6,878 nucleotides of DNA from an uncultured Chloroflexota bacterium. Lineage in GTDB: Bacteria > Chloroflexota > Anaerolineae > Anaerolineales > Anaerolineaceae. Where the stretch lies: contig CADBKS010000164.1 in the NCBI GenBank assembly GCA_902795255.1, positions 1 to 6,878 of the forward strand, given 5' to 3'. Both the position numbers and the translations under genes were made by a program. Below the pieces are notes generated by a model. The model searched no databases and had not been told where the DNA came from. It was given only the letters and a program-made list of their open reading frames with translations. Of this stretch, positions 1 through 5,156 are shown one piece after another; the stretch's first letter is position 1; the number at the start of each line of letters is the position of its first letter.

Positions 1-552
1 CGTGGTCACCGCGTTGTAGGCCGTGAACCAGAAGAAAATGGACAGCAGGAGAAATGTCATGCTCCGCTTTACCTCAGGCGCCATGGGCTTCCTCTCGCTG
101 TCAGCCGCCTCGCCCGGCGCGTCCAAAGGCTGCACCGCGTCCGCATCCGGTGCCCCCGATGCCTTGTACGCCGCGATCTCCCGGTTTACCTGCGCGCTCA
201 CCTTTTTCTCATGAATGGTGAGTGCCAGCACTGCCACCGCTGCAGCCATCAGCCCGAGCCTTGCTGAGATCCCGAAGGATTCGGTAATGACTGTCATGAT
301 CGGACGGCCTGTTTTCAGTGAGACACCGAAATCGCCATGGAGAATATTGCCGAGATAAAGGACGAACTGTGTTGTGACGGGTTTGTCAAGATTATACCGT
401 TCCTCCAACACTGCCTTTACTGCAGCCGACGGCGCTTTTTCCGAAGCGAACGGGCCACCCGGGATCGCGTTCATCGCAAAAAAGGTGATCGTGATGATGA
501 TGAACACGGTTACGATTGCCAACAGAATGCGTTTGACAAAATATCGCAGCAT
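1..552 (-). CDS. Chimeric transporter ORF: OppB/DppB-type permease N-terminus joined in frame to an MFS transporter middle (3' end outside window)
   Basis: The frame is open for 184 codons, from an ATG at 552 to the window edge. The start is fixed by a strong AGGAGGTG at 568-561, eight bases upstream. Residues 1 to about 100 look like the N-terminus of a peptide/nickel ABC permease (OppB/DppB family): MLRYFVKRILLAIVTVF opens membrane segment 1, followed by AMNAIPGGPF, the ERYNLDKPVTTQFVLYLGNI segment, HGDFGVSLKTGRP, and the start of segment 2 (SARLGLMAAAVAV). A normal OppB would continue this helix and then show four more segments with the EAA loop. Instead, from about residue 112 it reads LTIHEKKVSAQVNREI, a hydrophilic loop rich in Ala, Asp and Pro, then KRSMTFLLLSIFFWFTAYNA at 163. 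That resembles the central loop and TM7 of SLC45-like MFS sugar transporters. By hand count the first 210 bases are about 63% GC and the OppB-like part about 52%. Both halves are incomplete, so the product is unlikely to transport anything. Family calls are from recognition, not alignment. Confidence 0.72.
   Translation of the reverse strand, partial: MLRYFVKRILLAIVTVFIIITITFFAMNAIPGGPFASEKAPSAAVKAVLEERYNLDKPVTTQFVLYLGNILHGDFGVSLKTGRPIMTVITESFGISARLGLMAAAVAVLALTIHEKKVSAQVNREIAAYKASGAPDADAVQPLDAPGEAADSERKPMAPEVKRSMTFLLLSIFFWFTAYNAVTT
220..255 (-). other. Putative fusion or mis-join breakpoint between OppB-like and MFS-like coding sequence
   Basis: The family assignment switches across codons 100-111 (GLMAAAVAVLAL). 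This stretch could be the second helix of an OppB protein or the sixth helix of an MFS protein. A short shared Ala/Val/Leu-coding sequence here is the kind of place where either recombination or a k-mer assembler can join two loci. No stop codon, frameshift or insertion-sequence remnant is visible. The exact crossover base cannot be fixed from this sequence alone. Confidence 0.55.
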
Positions 553-560
553 ATGTGTTG

Positions 561-568
561 CACCTCCT
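561..568 (-). promoter_or_regulatory. Strong ribosome binding site fixing the start of the OppB-like ORF
   Basis: AGGAGGTG, an uninterrupted match to the 16S rRNA 3' end, lies eight bases before the ATG at 552. It excludes the other possible starts further downstream in the frame. It also shows that the front end of the chimeric frame is an intact gene start and not a random fragment. Confidence 0.85.
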
Positions 569-688
569 GATAATTACTGATAGGAACAGATACAGCATTA
601 CCGCATCTGCAATAAATTCATAAAACCGTCAAAAACTGCATTTGACAAATATGGATAAACTTCCTGATTTTTTAACAACTAAACAATT

Positions 689-716
689 ATCATACCACAA
701 AAATTACTTTTGTCAT
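689..716 (-). promoter_or_regulatory. Candidate sigma-70 promoter for the OppB-like ORF
   Basis: On the minus strand ATGACA (716-711) and TATGAT (694-689) are separated by 16 bases. Transcription would start near 682, giving a leader of about 130 bases before the ATG at 552. The -35 box is one base off consensus, the -10 box also one off (TATAAT to TATGAT). It lies in the AT-rich intergenic region beyond the groEL terminator, where a promoter for this gene is expected. The long leader shows no clear riboswitch or hairpin. Confidence 0.4.
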
Positions 717-790
717 AACAGAATGGACTTTTTAATCAAGAGATAGGCAGAAAAGATCGGCACAAAAGCGATCCTCCGGGCATTAAATAT

Positions 791-820
791 ACAAAGCCCC
801 GGAACAATCCGGGGCTTTGT
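791..820 (-). terminator. Rho-independent terminator of groES-groEL
   Basis: A perfect 12-bp inverted repeat (acaaagccccgg / ccggggctttgt) with a six-base loop begins 18 bases past the groEL stop codon. Read on the minus strand, the GC-rich stem is followed by a T-rich tail (the ctttgt arm, then atattt). It closes the chaperonin operon and separates it from the OppB-like ORF. The tail is less uniform on the plus strand, so one-way use is more likely. Confidence 0.85.
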
Positions 821-838
821 CAGTGATTTGAAAGCGTA

Positions 839-2470
839 TTAGTACTCAGGCATCTGAGGAGCGGCTGCCGGCTTTTCCGGTTCCGGAATGTCGGTGATCA
901 GCGCTTCGGTGGTGAGGATCATCGCAGCGATAGAAGCAGCGTTTTCAAGAGCACCGCGGGTGACCTTGGCAGGATCAGAGACACCGCCTTCGATCATATC
1001 GATGTACTTATCGGTCAGGACATTGTAGCCGATGCGGTTGGAGCGCTTGCTCTTCTGCTGGCTGCGGATGTTGGCAACGATCACGGAACCATCTTTACCG
1101 GCGTTTTCAACGATCTTGCGCATCGGGACTTCAAGTGCCTTGCGGACAATATTGATACCGGTCTGTTCGTCTTCGACGTCGCTCTTCAGGCCCTGGACCT
1201 TCGCAGAAGCGTTCAGCAGAGCAACACCGCCGCCAGGGACGATACCCTGTTCCACTGCCGCGCGGGTAGCGGAGAGAGCGTCTTCCACACGATGTTTCTT
1301 TTCTTTCAGTTCGGTTTCGGTCGCGGCACCGACACGGATGATCGCAACACCGCCGCTCAGTTTGGCCAGGCGTTCCTGGAGTTTTTCACGGTCATAGTCG
1401 CTGGTGGTCTTGTCGATTTCGATGCGGATCTGGTCGATGCGGGCCTTGATGGCATCATTGTCGCCCTTACCGCCGACGATGGTGGTGTTATCCTTGTCAG
1501 CGATGACCTTTTCGCAGTGACCGAGGTCAGCGAGGGTAGCAGTATCCAGCTTGCGGCCGGTTTCTTCAGAGATAACGGACGCACCGGTCAGGGTAGCGAT
1601 ATCCTGCAGCATGGCCTTGCGGCGGTCACCGAATCCCGGAGCCTTGACTGCGAGAACATTCAGCATACCGCGGAGCTTGTTCAGAACCAGGGTAGCCAGC
1701 GCTTCACCGTCAATATCTTCAGCGATGATGACGAGATCGCGTTTGCCGGTCTGGACCATCTTCTCAAGCAGCGGGACCAGGTCCTGCGCAGCGGAGATCT
1801 TCTTGTCATAAATCAGGATGAACGGATCCGGAATGTTGGATTCCATCTTGTCGTTGTCGGTGATGAAATACGGGCTGATGTAACCGCGGTCGAACTGCAT
1901 ACCTTCGACGTATTCGGTTTCGAATTCGAGGCCCTTGGATTCTTCGACGGTGATGACGCCGTCTTTACCGACCTTGTCCATGACGTCAGCGATCAGGTTG
2001 CCGATGTGGGAATCCTGAGCGGAAACGGTTGCGACATTGGCAATGTCATCCTTGGAAGTAACTTCGATCGCCTGTTTGCGGATATCTTCGGAAACAGCCT
2101 TGGAGGCGGTTTCGATACCGCGCTTCAGAAGCATCGGGTTGGCACCGGCGGCCAGGCTCTTCAGACCTTCGGTAACGATAGCGTGAGCCAGAACGGTTGA
2201 AGTGGTGGTGCCGTCACCGGCGATATCATTGGTCTTGGAGGAAGCTTCCTTCAGAAGCTGCGCACCCATATTTTCAAACGGATCGGGAAGTTCGATTTCC
2301 TTCGCAACAGTCACACCATCGTGAGTGATGGTCGGGCTGCCGTATTTCTTATCGATCGCAACATTGCGGCCTTTCGGGCCAAGGGTCGTTGCAACAGCAT
2401 TGGCAACGACATCGATACCGACCTTCAGCTTCTTGCGTGCATCTTCACCAAAAACTAACTGTTTTGCCAT
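839..2470 (-). CDS. groEL: Chaperonin GroEL (Hsp60), 543 aa
   Basis: This is the 60-kDa chaperonin subunit. It assembles into a double seven-membered ring in the cytosol and folds proteins with ATP under the GroES lid. The full family length is present. The equatorial ATP site is intact: TTLGPKGRN at residues 28-36, HDGVTVAKE at 50-58, GDGTTT at 85-90, and the catalytic Asp397 in [14 protein letters not shown]. The apical domain spans roughly 190-375 and includes [13 protein letters not shown] near 276. [11 protein letters not shown] near 409 and [18 protein letters not shown] near 510 are also typical. The C-terminus ends [14 protein letters not shown], without the Gly-Gly-Met repeats found in many GroELs. 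The ATG is preceded by AGAGGAGA eight bases upstream, and groES ends only 24 bases before it, so the two are one transcript. It shares the CIRCE-controlled promoter upstream of groES and ends at the hairpin at 791-820. The sequence style suggests Chloroflexota. Confidence 0.98.
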   Translation of the reverse strand: MAKQLVFGEDARKKLKVGIDVVANAVATTLGPKGRNVAIDKKYGSPTITHDGVTVAKEIELPDPFENMGAQLLKEASSKTNDIAGDGTTTSTVLAHAIVTEGLKSLAAGANPMLLKRGIETASKAVSEDIRKQAIEVTSKDDIANVATVSAQDSHIGNLIADVMDKVGKDGVITVEESKGLEFETEYVEGMQFDRGYISPYFITDNDKMESNIPDPFILIYDKKISAAQDLVPLLEKMVQTGKRDLVIIAEDIDGEALATLVLNKLRGMLNVLAVKAPGFGDRRKAMLQDIATLTGASVISEETGRKLDTATLADLGHCEKVIADKDNTTIVGGKGDNDAIKARIDQIRIEIDKTTSDYDREKLQERLAKLSGGVAIIRVGAATETELKEKKHRVEDALSATRAAVEQGIVPGGGVALLNASAKVQGLKSDVEDEQTGINIVRKALEVPMRKIVENAGKDGSVIVANIRSQQKSKRSNRIGYNVLTDKYIDMIEGGVSDPAKVTRGALENAASIAAMILTTEALITDIPEPEKPAAAPQMPEY

Positions 2471-2494
2471 GATCTATATCTCCTCTTTTACGAA

Positions 2495-2782
2495 TTATTC
2501 AATAACTGCAAGCAAGTCGGTTTCGCGCATGATCAGCAGCTTTTTGCCGTCGATCTTGGTTTCTGTACCTGCATACTTTGCGAAAAGAACTGTATCGCCG
2601 ACTTTGACATCCATGGCGATGCGTTCGCCTTTGTCATTGCGCTCACCGGCACCGGCATAGAGCACCTTACCCTGCTGGGGTTTTTCTTTTGCGGTTTCGG
2701 GCAGAACGATACCACCGGCGGTGATGTCTTCCTGTTCGATCGGTTCAACAACGATACGGTTTCCCAACGGACGTAAATTCAT
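2495..2782 (-). CDS. groES: Co-chaperonin GroES (Hsp10), 95 aa
   Basis: GroES forms the heptameric lid that caps the GroEL ring and closes the folding chamber. The 95-residue length is normal. The N-terminus [12 protein letters not shown], the mobile loop [20 protein letters not shown] (about residues 18-37) with its hydrophobic GroEL-contact residues IVL, the [14 protein letters not shown] segment near 61-74, and the ending [13 protein letters not shown] are all diagnostic. The frame is open further upstream to a GTG at 2836, but that codon lies inside the CIRCE operator. The ATG at 2782 has AAGGAG six bases before it and yields the standard start, so it is chosen. It is the first gene of the groES-groEL operon, with a leader of about 75 bases after the predicted transcription start. 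Confidence 0.97.
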   Translation of the reverse strand: MNLRPLGNRIVVEPIEQEDITAGGIVLPETAKEKPQQGKVLYAGAGERNDKGERIAMDVKVGDTVLFAKYAGTETKIDGKKLLIMRETDLLAVIE

Positions 2783-2788
2783 TTCTAA

Positions 2789-2794
2789 CTCCTT
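2789..2794 (-). promoter_or_regulatory. Ribosome binding site that sets the groES start
   Basis: AAGGAG lies six bases upstream of the ATG at 2782. It decides between the 95-residue GroES and an 18-residue longer reading that would begin at a GTG within the operator. Confidence 0.85.
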
Positions 2795-2829
2795 AATATC
2801 AACAGATATTTTATCGACTTTCCATGTTT

Positions 2830-2856
2830 TTAGCACTCAAATCTCATAAGTGCTAA
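2830..2856 (-). promoter_or_regulatory. CIRCE operator (HrcA binding site) for groES-groEL
   Basis: The plus strand shows TTAGCACTC, a nine-base spacer, then AAGTGCTAA. The consensus is TTAGCACTC-N9-GAGTGCTAA, so the only departure is one base (A for G) at the inner end of the second arm. CIRCE is the target of the HrcA repressor, which releases DNA when GroE is busy with unfolded protein. Here it starts one or two bases after the predicted transcription start, the usual place for blocking initiation, and can also form a hairpin in the mRNA leader. No hrcA gene is in the window, so an unlinked copy is predicted. Confidence 0.95.
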
Positions 2857-2864
2857 CGATGGAT

Positions 2865-2893
2865 ATAATAATCCTTCCCCAAACAAATGTCAA
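2865..2893 (-). promoter_or_regulatory. Sigma-70 type promoter of the groES-groEL operon
   Basis: On the minus strand a consensus TTGACA (2893-2888) is followed by exactly 17 bases and TATTAT (2870-2865), one base off TATAAT. The predicted start is near 2858, directly before the CIRCE arms. This arrangement (strong housekeeping promoter plus CIRCE) marks negative control by HrcA, with no need for an alternative heat-shock sigma factor. Confidence 0.88.
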
Positions 2894-2941
2894 GATGCAT
2901 ATTAGATTGCTTACAAAGTATTAACAATGGAATCGCGGATA

Positions 2942-3814
2942 TTATTCTGCATCCGCAGCACAGCGGAACCCAAGATCCCAAGTATGCGTGAGAACATAAG
3001 CAGAATTCCGCAGCGTGATGTCCATCAGGCTGAATGGATAAGCCCAGGAATATCCCCGGATCACATAAATATTGCCGCCGGTCACCGCGAGCGGATCGAA
3101 AGCGGGACTTTTTTCGTAAAAATCCGGATCATACTGGTCAGATGTCCACTCCCAGACGTTTCCGGCCATGCCACAGACACCGTACGGACTGCATCCTTCA
3201 GGAAAAGCGTCTGCGGGCACCGTGTCGCCACTGCCGAACTGACCGATCTGAGCCGGGACCACATCCGGCAGCTCATTGCCCCATGGGTACAGCAAACCAT
3301 CCTCTCCGCGGGCAGCCTTTTCCCATTCTGCTTCCGTCGGAAGGCGCTTTCCGGCCCAGGAACAATAAGCCTTCGCCTGATTCCAGTCCACATGGATCAC
3401 GGGATAATCAGCAAAGGCTTCATTTTTATAATAATCAGGCCGCAGCGCGGATCCCTGGTCCCGCGGTTCATAGCAGAAACCGGCCGCCACACATTTCGAG
3501 AACTGTCCGTTTGTCACTTCATATCGGTCGATCCAATATGCGTTCAGTGTCACTTCATGAACAGGGCGCGCATCCGGCAAAGCACTGTCGGAATCCGATC
3601 CCATAAGAAAGGGACCGGCAGGGATCAATACCATTTCCGCAGTCGTCTCCTCATCCGGAGCCGGATCCGCATCCGGCACAGGTTCTGCGTAAAATGAGCC
3701 CGAAAGAAACGGATCAAAAGTCGGAACAGTTTCGAGAACGATGTCATCAAAGCCGCAAAGCAGGGGAAGGCCCATAAGCAAAAGGATCAGAAATAACGGA
3801 AGACTTTTTTTCAT
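2942..3814 (-). CDS. Exported SUMF1/FGE-fold protein lacking the catalytic cysteines, 290 aa
   Basis: A hydrophobic leader (residues 4-20, after MKKS) predicts export. Cys20 follows PLL, a poor lipobox, so lipid anchoring is uncertain. An acidic Pro/Asp-rich linker (about 44-60) leads to a formylglycine-generating-enzyme (FGE-sulfatase) domain at 61-287: [52 protein letters not shown] with [30 protein letters not shown] and LGFRCA. In true FGE the conserved GGS motif near the C-terminus leads into two catalytic cysteines. Here the stretch is [12 protein letters not shown], with Tyr259 and Met264 at roughly those places, so sulfatase activation is not expected. Cys108/Cys114 and Cys208/Cys214 are close pairs that could form disulfides outside the cell. 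Such domains also serve as binding modules or non-heme enzymes of other kinds, and the substrate here is unknown. AAAGGA (3831-3826) precedes the ATG by 11 bases. No terminator is visible before the groES promoter. Confidence 0.88.
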   Translation of the reverse strand: MKKSLPLFLILLLMGLPLLCGFDDIVLETVPTFDPFLSGSFYAEPVPDADPAPDEETTAEMVLIPAGPFLMGSDSDSALPDARPVHEVTLNAYWIDRYEVTNGQFSKCVAAGFCYEPRDQGSALRPDYYKNEAFADYPVIHVDWNQAKAYCSWAGKRLPTEAEWEKAARGEDGLLYPWGNELPDVVPAQIGQFGSGDTVPADAFPEGCSPYGVCGMAGNVWEWTSDQYDPDFYEKSPAFDPLAVTGGNIYVIRGYSWAYPFSLMDITLRNSAYVLTHTWDLGFRCAADAE

Positions 3815-3836
3815 ATTACAGGAATTCCTTTCGGGA

Positions 3837-3842
3837 ATTATA
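3837..3842 (-). promoter_or_regulatory. -10 box of the SUMF1-like gene
   Basis: A perfect TATAAT reads on the minus strand at 3842-3837. A start seven bases on, near 3830, would give a very short leader of about 16 bases, with AAAGGA at its 5' end. No good -35 box lies 16-18 bases upstream. It sits back to back with the trmD -10 box, 32 bases apart, so the two promoters must share or contest the same DNA. Confidence 0.5.
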
Positions 3843-3874
3843 ACCGTAATCGGCGAATTTACGTCCGGGTCGTT

Positions 3875-3880
3875 TATAAT
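3875..3880 (+). promoter_or_regulatory. -10 box of trmD, positioned for a leaderless mRNA
   Basis: A perfect TATAAT ends seven bases before the trmD ATG (3888), which places the expected transcription start at or within a base or two of the start codon. The seven bases between them (agctttt) hold no Shine-Dalgarno sequence. No convincing -35 hexamer is found 16-18 bases upstream (GGCGAA at 17). The pattern of -10 box, seven bases, ATG is the one known from leaderless genes in bacteria such as Deinococcus and Actinobacteria. Confidence 0.65.
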
Positions 3881-3887
3881 AGCTTTT

Positions 3888-4634
3888 ATGAAATTTGATG
3901 TATTTTCACTGATCCCGCAGGTGTTCAGCGGTTATCTGGGCTGCAGCATCCTGAACAAAGCAATTGAAAACGGTCTGATCTCCGTCGATGTCCATGATAT
4001 CCGGGACTGGGCTGAAGGGAAACATCACATTACCGATGAACCGCCGTATGGCGGGGGAGGCGGTATGGTGATGAAGCCGGATCCGGTTTTTGCCGCGGTC
4101 GAATCCGTCGTCGGGACTCCGCCGGACTGTCCGGTGATCCTGCTCACCCCGCAGGGTCGGATCTTCACCCAGCAGGACGCCCAGCGTTTTGCGGAATACC
4201 CGCGTCTGGCGCTGATTTGCGGACGCTATGAAGGCTTCGACGAACGCATCCGCGAACATCTGGTCACGGATGAGATCTCGATTGGGGATTACGTCCTGAC
4301 CGGCGGCGAACTGCCGGCGCTGATCCTGATCGATGCCATCAGCCGGAACCTGAACGGTGTTCTCGGGGATCCCGACGGTGCGTTTGATGACTCCCACGCA
4401 CAATACCTGTTGGAATACCCCCACTATACCCGTCCCCCGGAATTCCGCGGATGGACGGTCCCGGATGTTCTGCTTTCCGGGAACCACGCGAAGATCAACG
4501 AATGGCGCCGGGAACAGAGCCTGCTGCGGACTGCGCAGCGCAGACCGGACCTGCTGAAAAAGGCGGAGCTCACAAAAAAGGACCTTAAATTCCTGAAACA
4601 ACAGGGGTTCCTTTCCGAACCCGGTGATGAATAA
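3888..4634 (+). CDS. trmD: tRNA (guanine-N1-)-methyltransferase TrmD, 248 aa
   Basis: TrmD uses S-adenosylmethionine to methylate N1 of G37, next to the anticodon in tRNAs that read CNN codons and a few others, and so prevents +1 frameshifting. It works as a cytosolic homodimer of the SPOUT (trefoil-knot) class. All hallmarks are present: [13 protein letters not shown], the [16 protein letters not shown] loop (52-67), LLTPQGR (85-91), [11 protein letters not shown] (111-121), the knot [20 protein letters not shown] (131-150), Arg153 and Asp168 at the catalytic positions of E. coli Arg154 and Asp169, and [20 protein letters not shown] (179-198). The frame is open upstream to 3741, but that stretch antisenses the SUMF1-like gene and the family start is MKFDVF, so the ATG at 3888 is chosen. 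No Shine-Dalgarno precedes it. trmD usually sits with rpsP, rimM and rplS; here it stands alone between minus-strand genes. Its stop codon lies inside the terminator palindrome. Confidence 0.97.
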   Translation: MKFDVFSLIPQVFSGYLGCSILNKAIENGLISVDVHDIRDWAEGKHHITDEPPYGGGGGMVMKPDPVFAAVESVVGTPPDCPVILLTPQGRIFTQQDAQRFAEYPRLALICGRYEGFDERIREHLVTDEISIGDYVLTGGELPALILIDAISRNLNGVLGDPDGAFDDSHAQYLLEYPHYTRPPEFRGWTVPDVLLSGNHAKINEWRREQSLLRTAQRRPDLLKKAELTKKDLKFLKQQGFLSEPGDE

Positions 4635-4676
4635 CAGAAAACGGCCGCGGATCCGCGGCCGTTTTCTGTTATTCAT
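4627..4676. terminator. Perfect 50-bp palindrome acting as a bidirectional terminator
   Basis: Positions 4627-4676 equal their own reverse complement over all 50 bases, with no spacer. The centre is GCGGATCCGC, flanked by CGGCC/GGCCG, then A-rich and T-rich outer arms. As RNA it would fold into a hairpin of about 23 bp with a four-base loop. The GC core is followed on either strand by TTTTCTGTTATTCAT, so it can end transcription of trmD (plus) and of the converging permease operon (minus). The trmD stop codon (4632-4634) lies in the left arm. The minus-strand gene ends at 4692, 15 bases before the palindrome. Confidence 0.88.
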
Positions 4677-4691
4677 TTAATTATATAATGA

Positions 4692-5156
4692 TCAGATATC
4701 GCCGAGCGTGAATTCGTCCGTAACGATCTCTTCTTCTTCCGTTGAGGTCTCTACAGCCATGGAGACAAATTCTGACTGCCATGCTGACTCCGGCAAACCG
4801 GCGATCAGCCCCGGCACATTCATGACGATACCGTCCCAACTGTACGGCAGCTTCAGCGCAAAATCATAACTTTTCGCATCAGCGCCCTTTTCCGGTGTGA
4901 TCTCGATCGTGACCTTGAAATTCTGCCCGATCCAGGTCGCCATACCTCGGTCTTTCGGGCTCAGTCTGGCAACACGCTCACCGTTGACAAAAATCGCCGC
5001 CCGGTATGGAGCCTCGTACGTTTGGCCTTCATACTCCAGCGTCTTATTATCAAAATAGACTGTATGCCCGCGTCCGATGATAAACATCCATCCGGCGATC
5101 AGCAGGATGACGAGCAGTGTACAGATCCTGGCAAACAGGCTGCGTTTATTTTTCAT
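4692..5156 (-). CDS. Small membrane-anchored protein of unknown function linked to an ABC importer, 154 aa
   Basis: A basic start (MKNKRSLFAR) and one hydrophobic segment at about 11-28 predict a single membrane anchor with the rest outside the cytoplasm. The soluble part begins GRGHTVYFDNKTLEYEGQTY (28-47), continues with FVNGERVARLSPKDRGMATW (56-75), NFKVTIEITPE, LKLPYSWDGIVMNVPGLIAG (101-120), and ends in an acidic tail (TEEEEIVTDEF). It looks beta-rich and has no catalytic motif I recognise. It resembles the family I recall as DUF6672, found beside sugar/nucleoside-type ABC permeases; that name is from memory. The ATG overlaps the end of the upstream permease by 11 bases. GGGAGG (5168-5163) lies six bases before it, inside that permease gene, so translation is probably coupled. 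An accessory subunit or assembly partner of the importer is inferred only from position. Confidence 0.8.
   Translation of the reverse strand: MKNKRSLFARICTLLVILLIAGWMFIIGRGHTVYFDNKTLEYEGQTYEAPYRAAIFVNGERVARLSPKDRGMATWIGQNFKVTIEITPEKGADAKSYDFALKLPYSWDGIVMNVPGLIAGLPESAWQSEFVSMAVETSTEEEEIVTDEFTLGDI

Larger units (their letters stand above)
553..838. other. Intergenic region between groEL and the OppB-like ORF
   Basis: This is an AT-rich stretch, clearly poorer in GC than the flanking genes, with no credible coding frame. It holds the groEL terminator at its right end, a candidate promoter for the OppB-like ORF near 689-716, and that ORF's Shine-Dalgarno at 561-568. A small inverted repeat (ACAAAA at 697-702, TTTTGT at 708-713) sits between the two promoter boxes and could be an operator, but it is too short to insist on. 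Nothing else is apparent. Confidence 0.6.

Noticed and set aside
642..670. TTGACA on the plus strand at 642-647 as a promoter
   Set aside because: The hexamer 17 bases on is TGATTT, a poor -10 box, and there is no plus-strand gene downstream before the groEL terminator.
1292..2200. A 302-codon open frame on the plus strand antisense to groEL
   Set aside because: It mirrors the highly conserved, codon-biased groEL on the opposite strand. It has no ribosome binding site or family resemblance and is a shadow frame.
2783..2836. An N-terminal extension of GroES beginning at GTG 2836
   Set aside because: The GTG lies inside the CIRCE operator. The ATG at 2782 has a good Shine-Dalgarno and gives the normal GroES N-terminus.
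2927..3697. A 256-codon plus-strand frame opposite the SUMF1-like gene
   Set aside because: The minus-strand frame carries clear FGE-sulfatase motifs and a signal peptide, while the plus-strand frame shows neither motif nor ribosome binding site.
3906..4676. A 256-codon minus-strand frame opposite trmD that starts in the palindrome
   Set aside because: trmD is unmistakable on the plus strand. The start codon arises only because the palindrome repeats ATGAATAAC on both strands.
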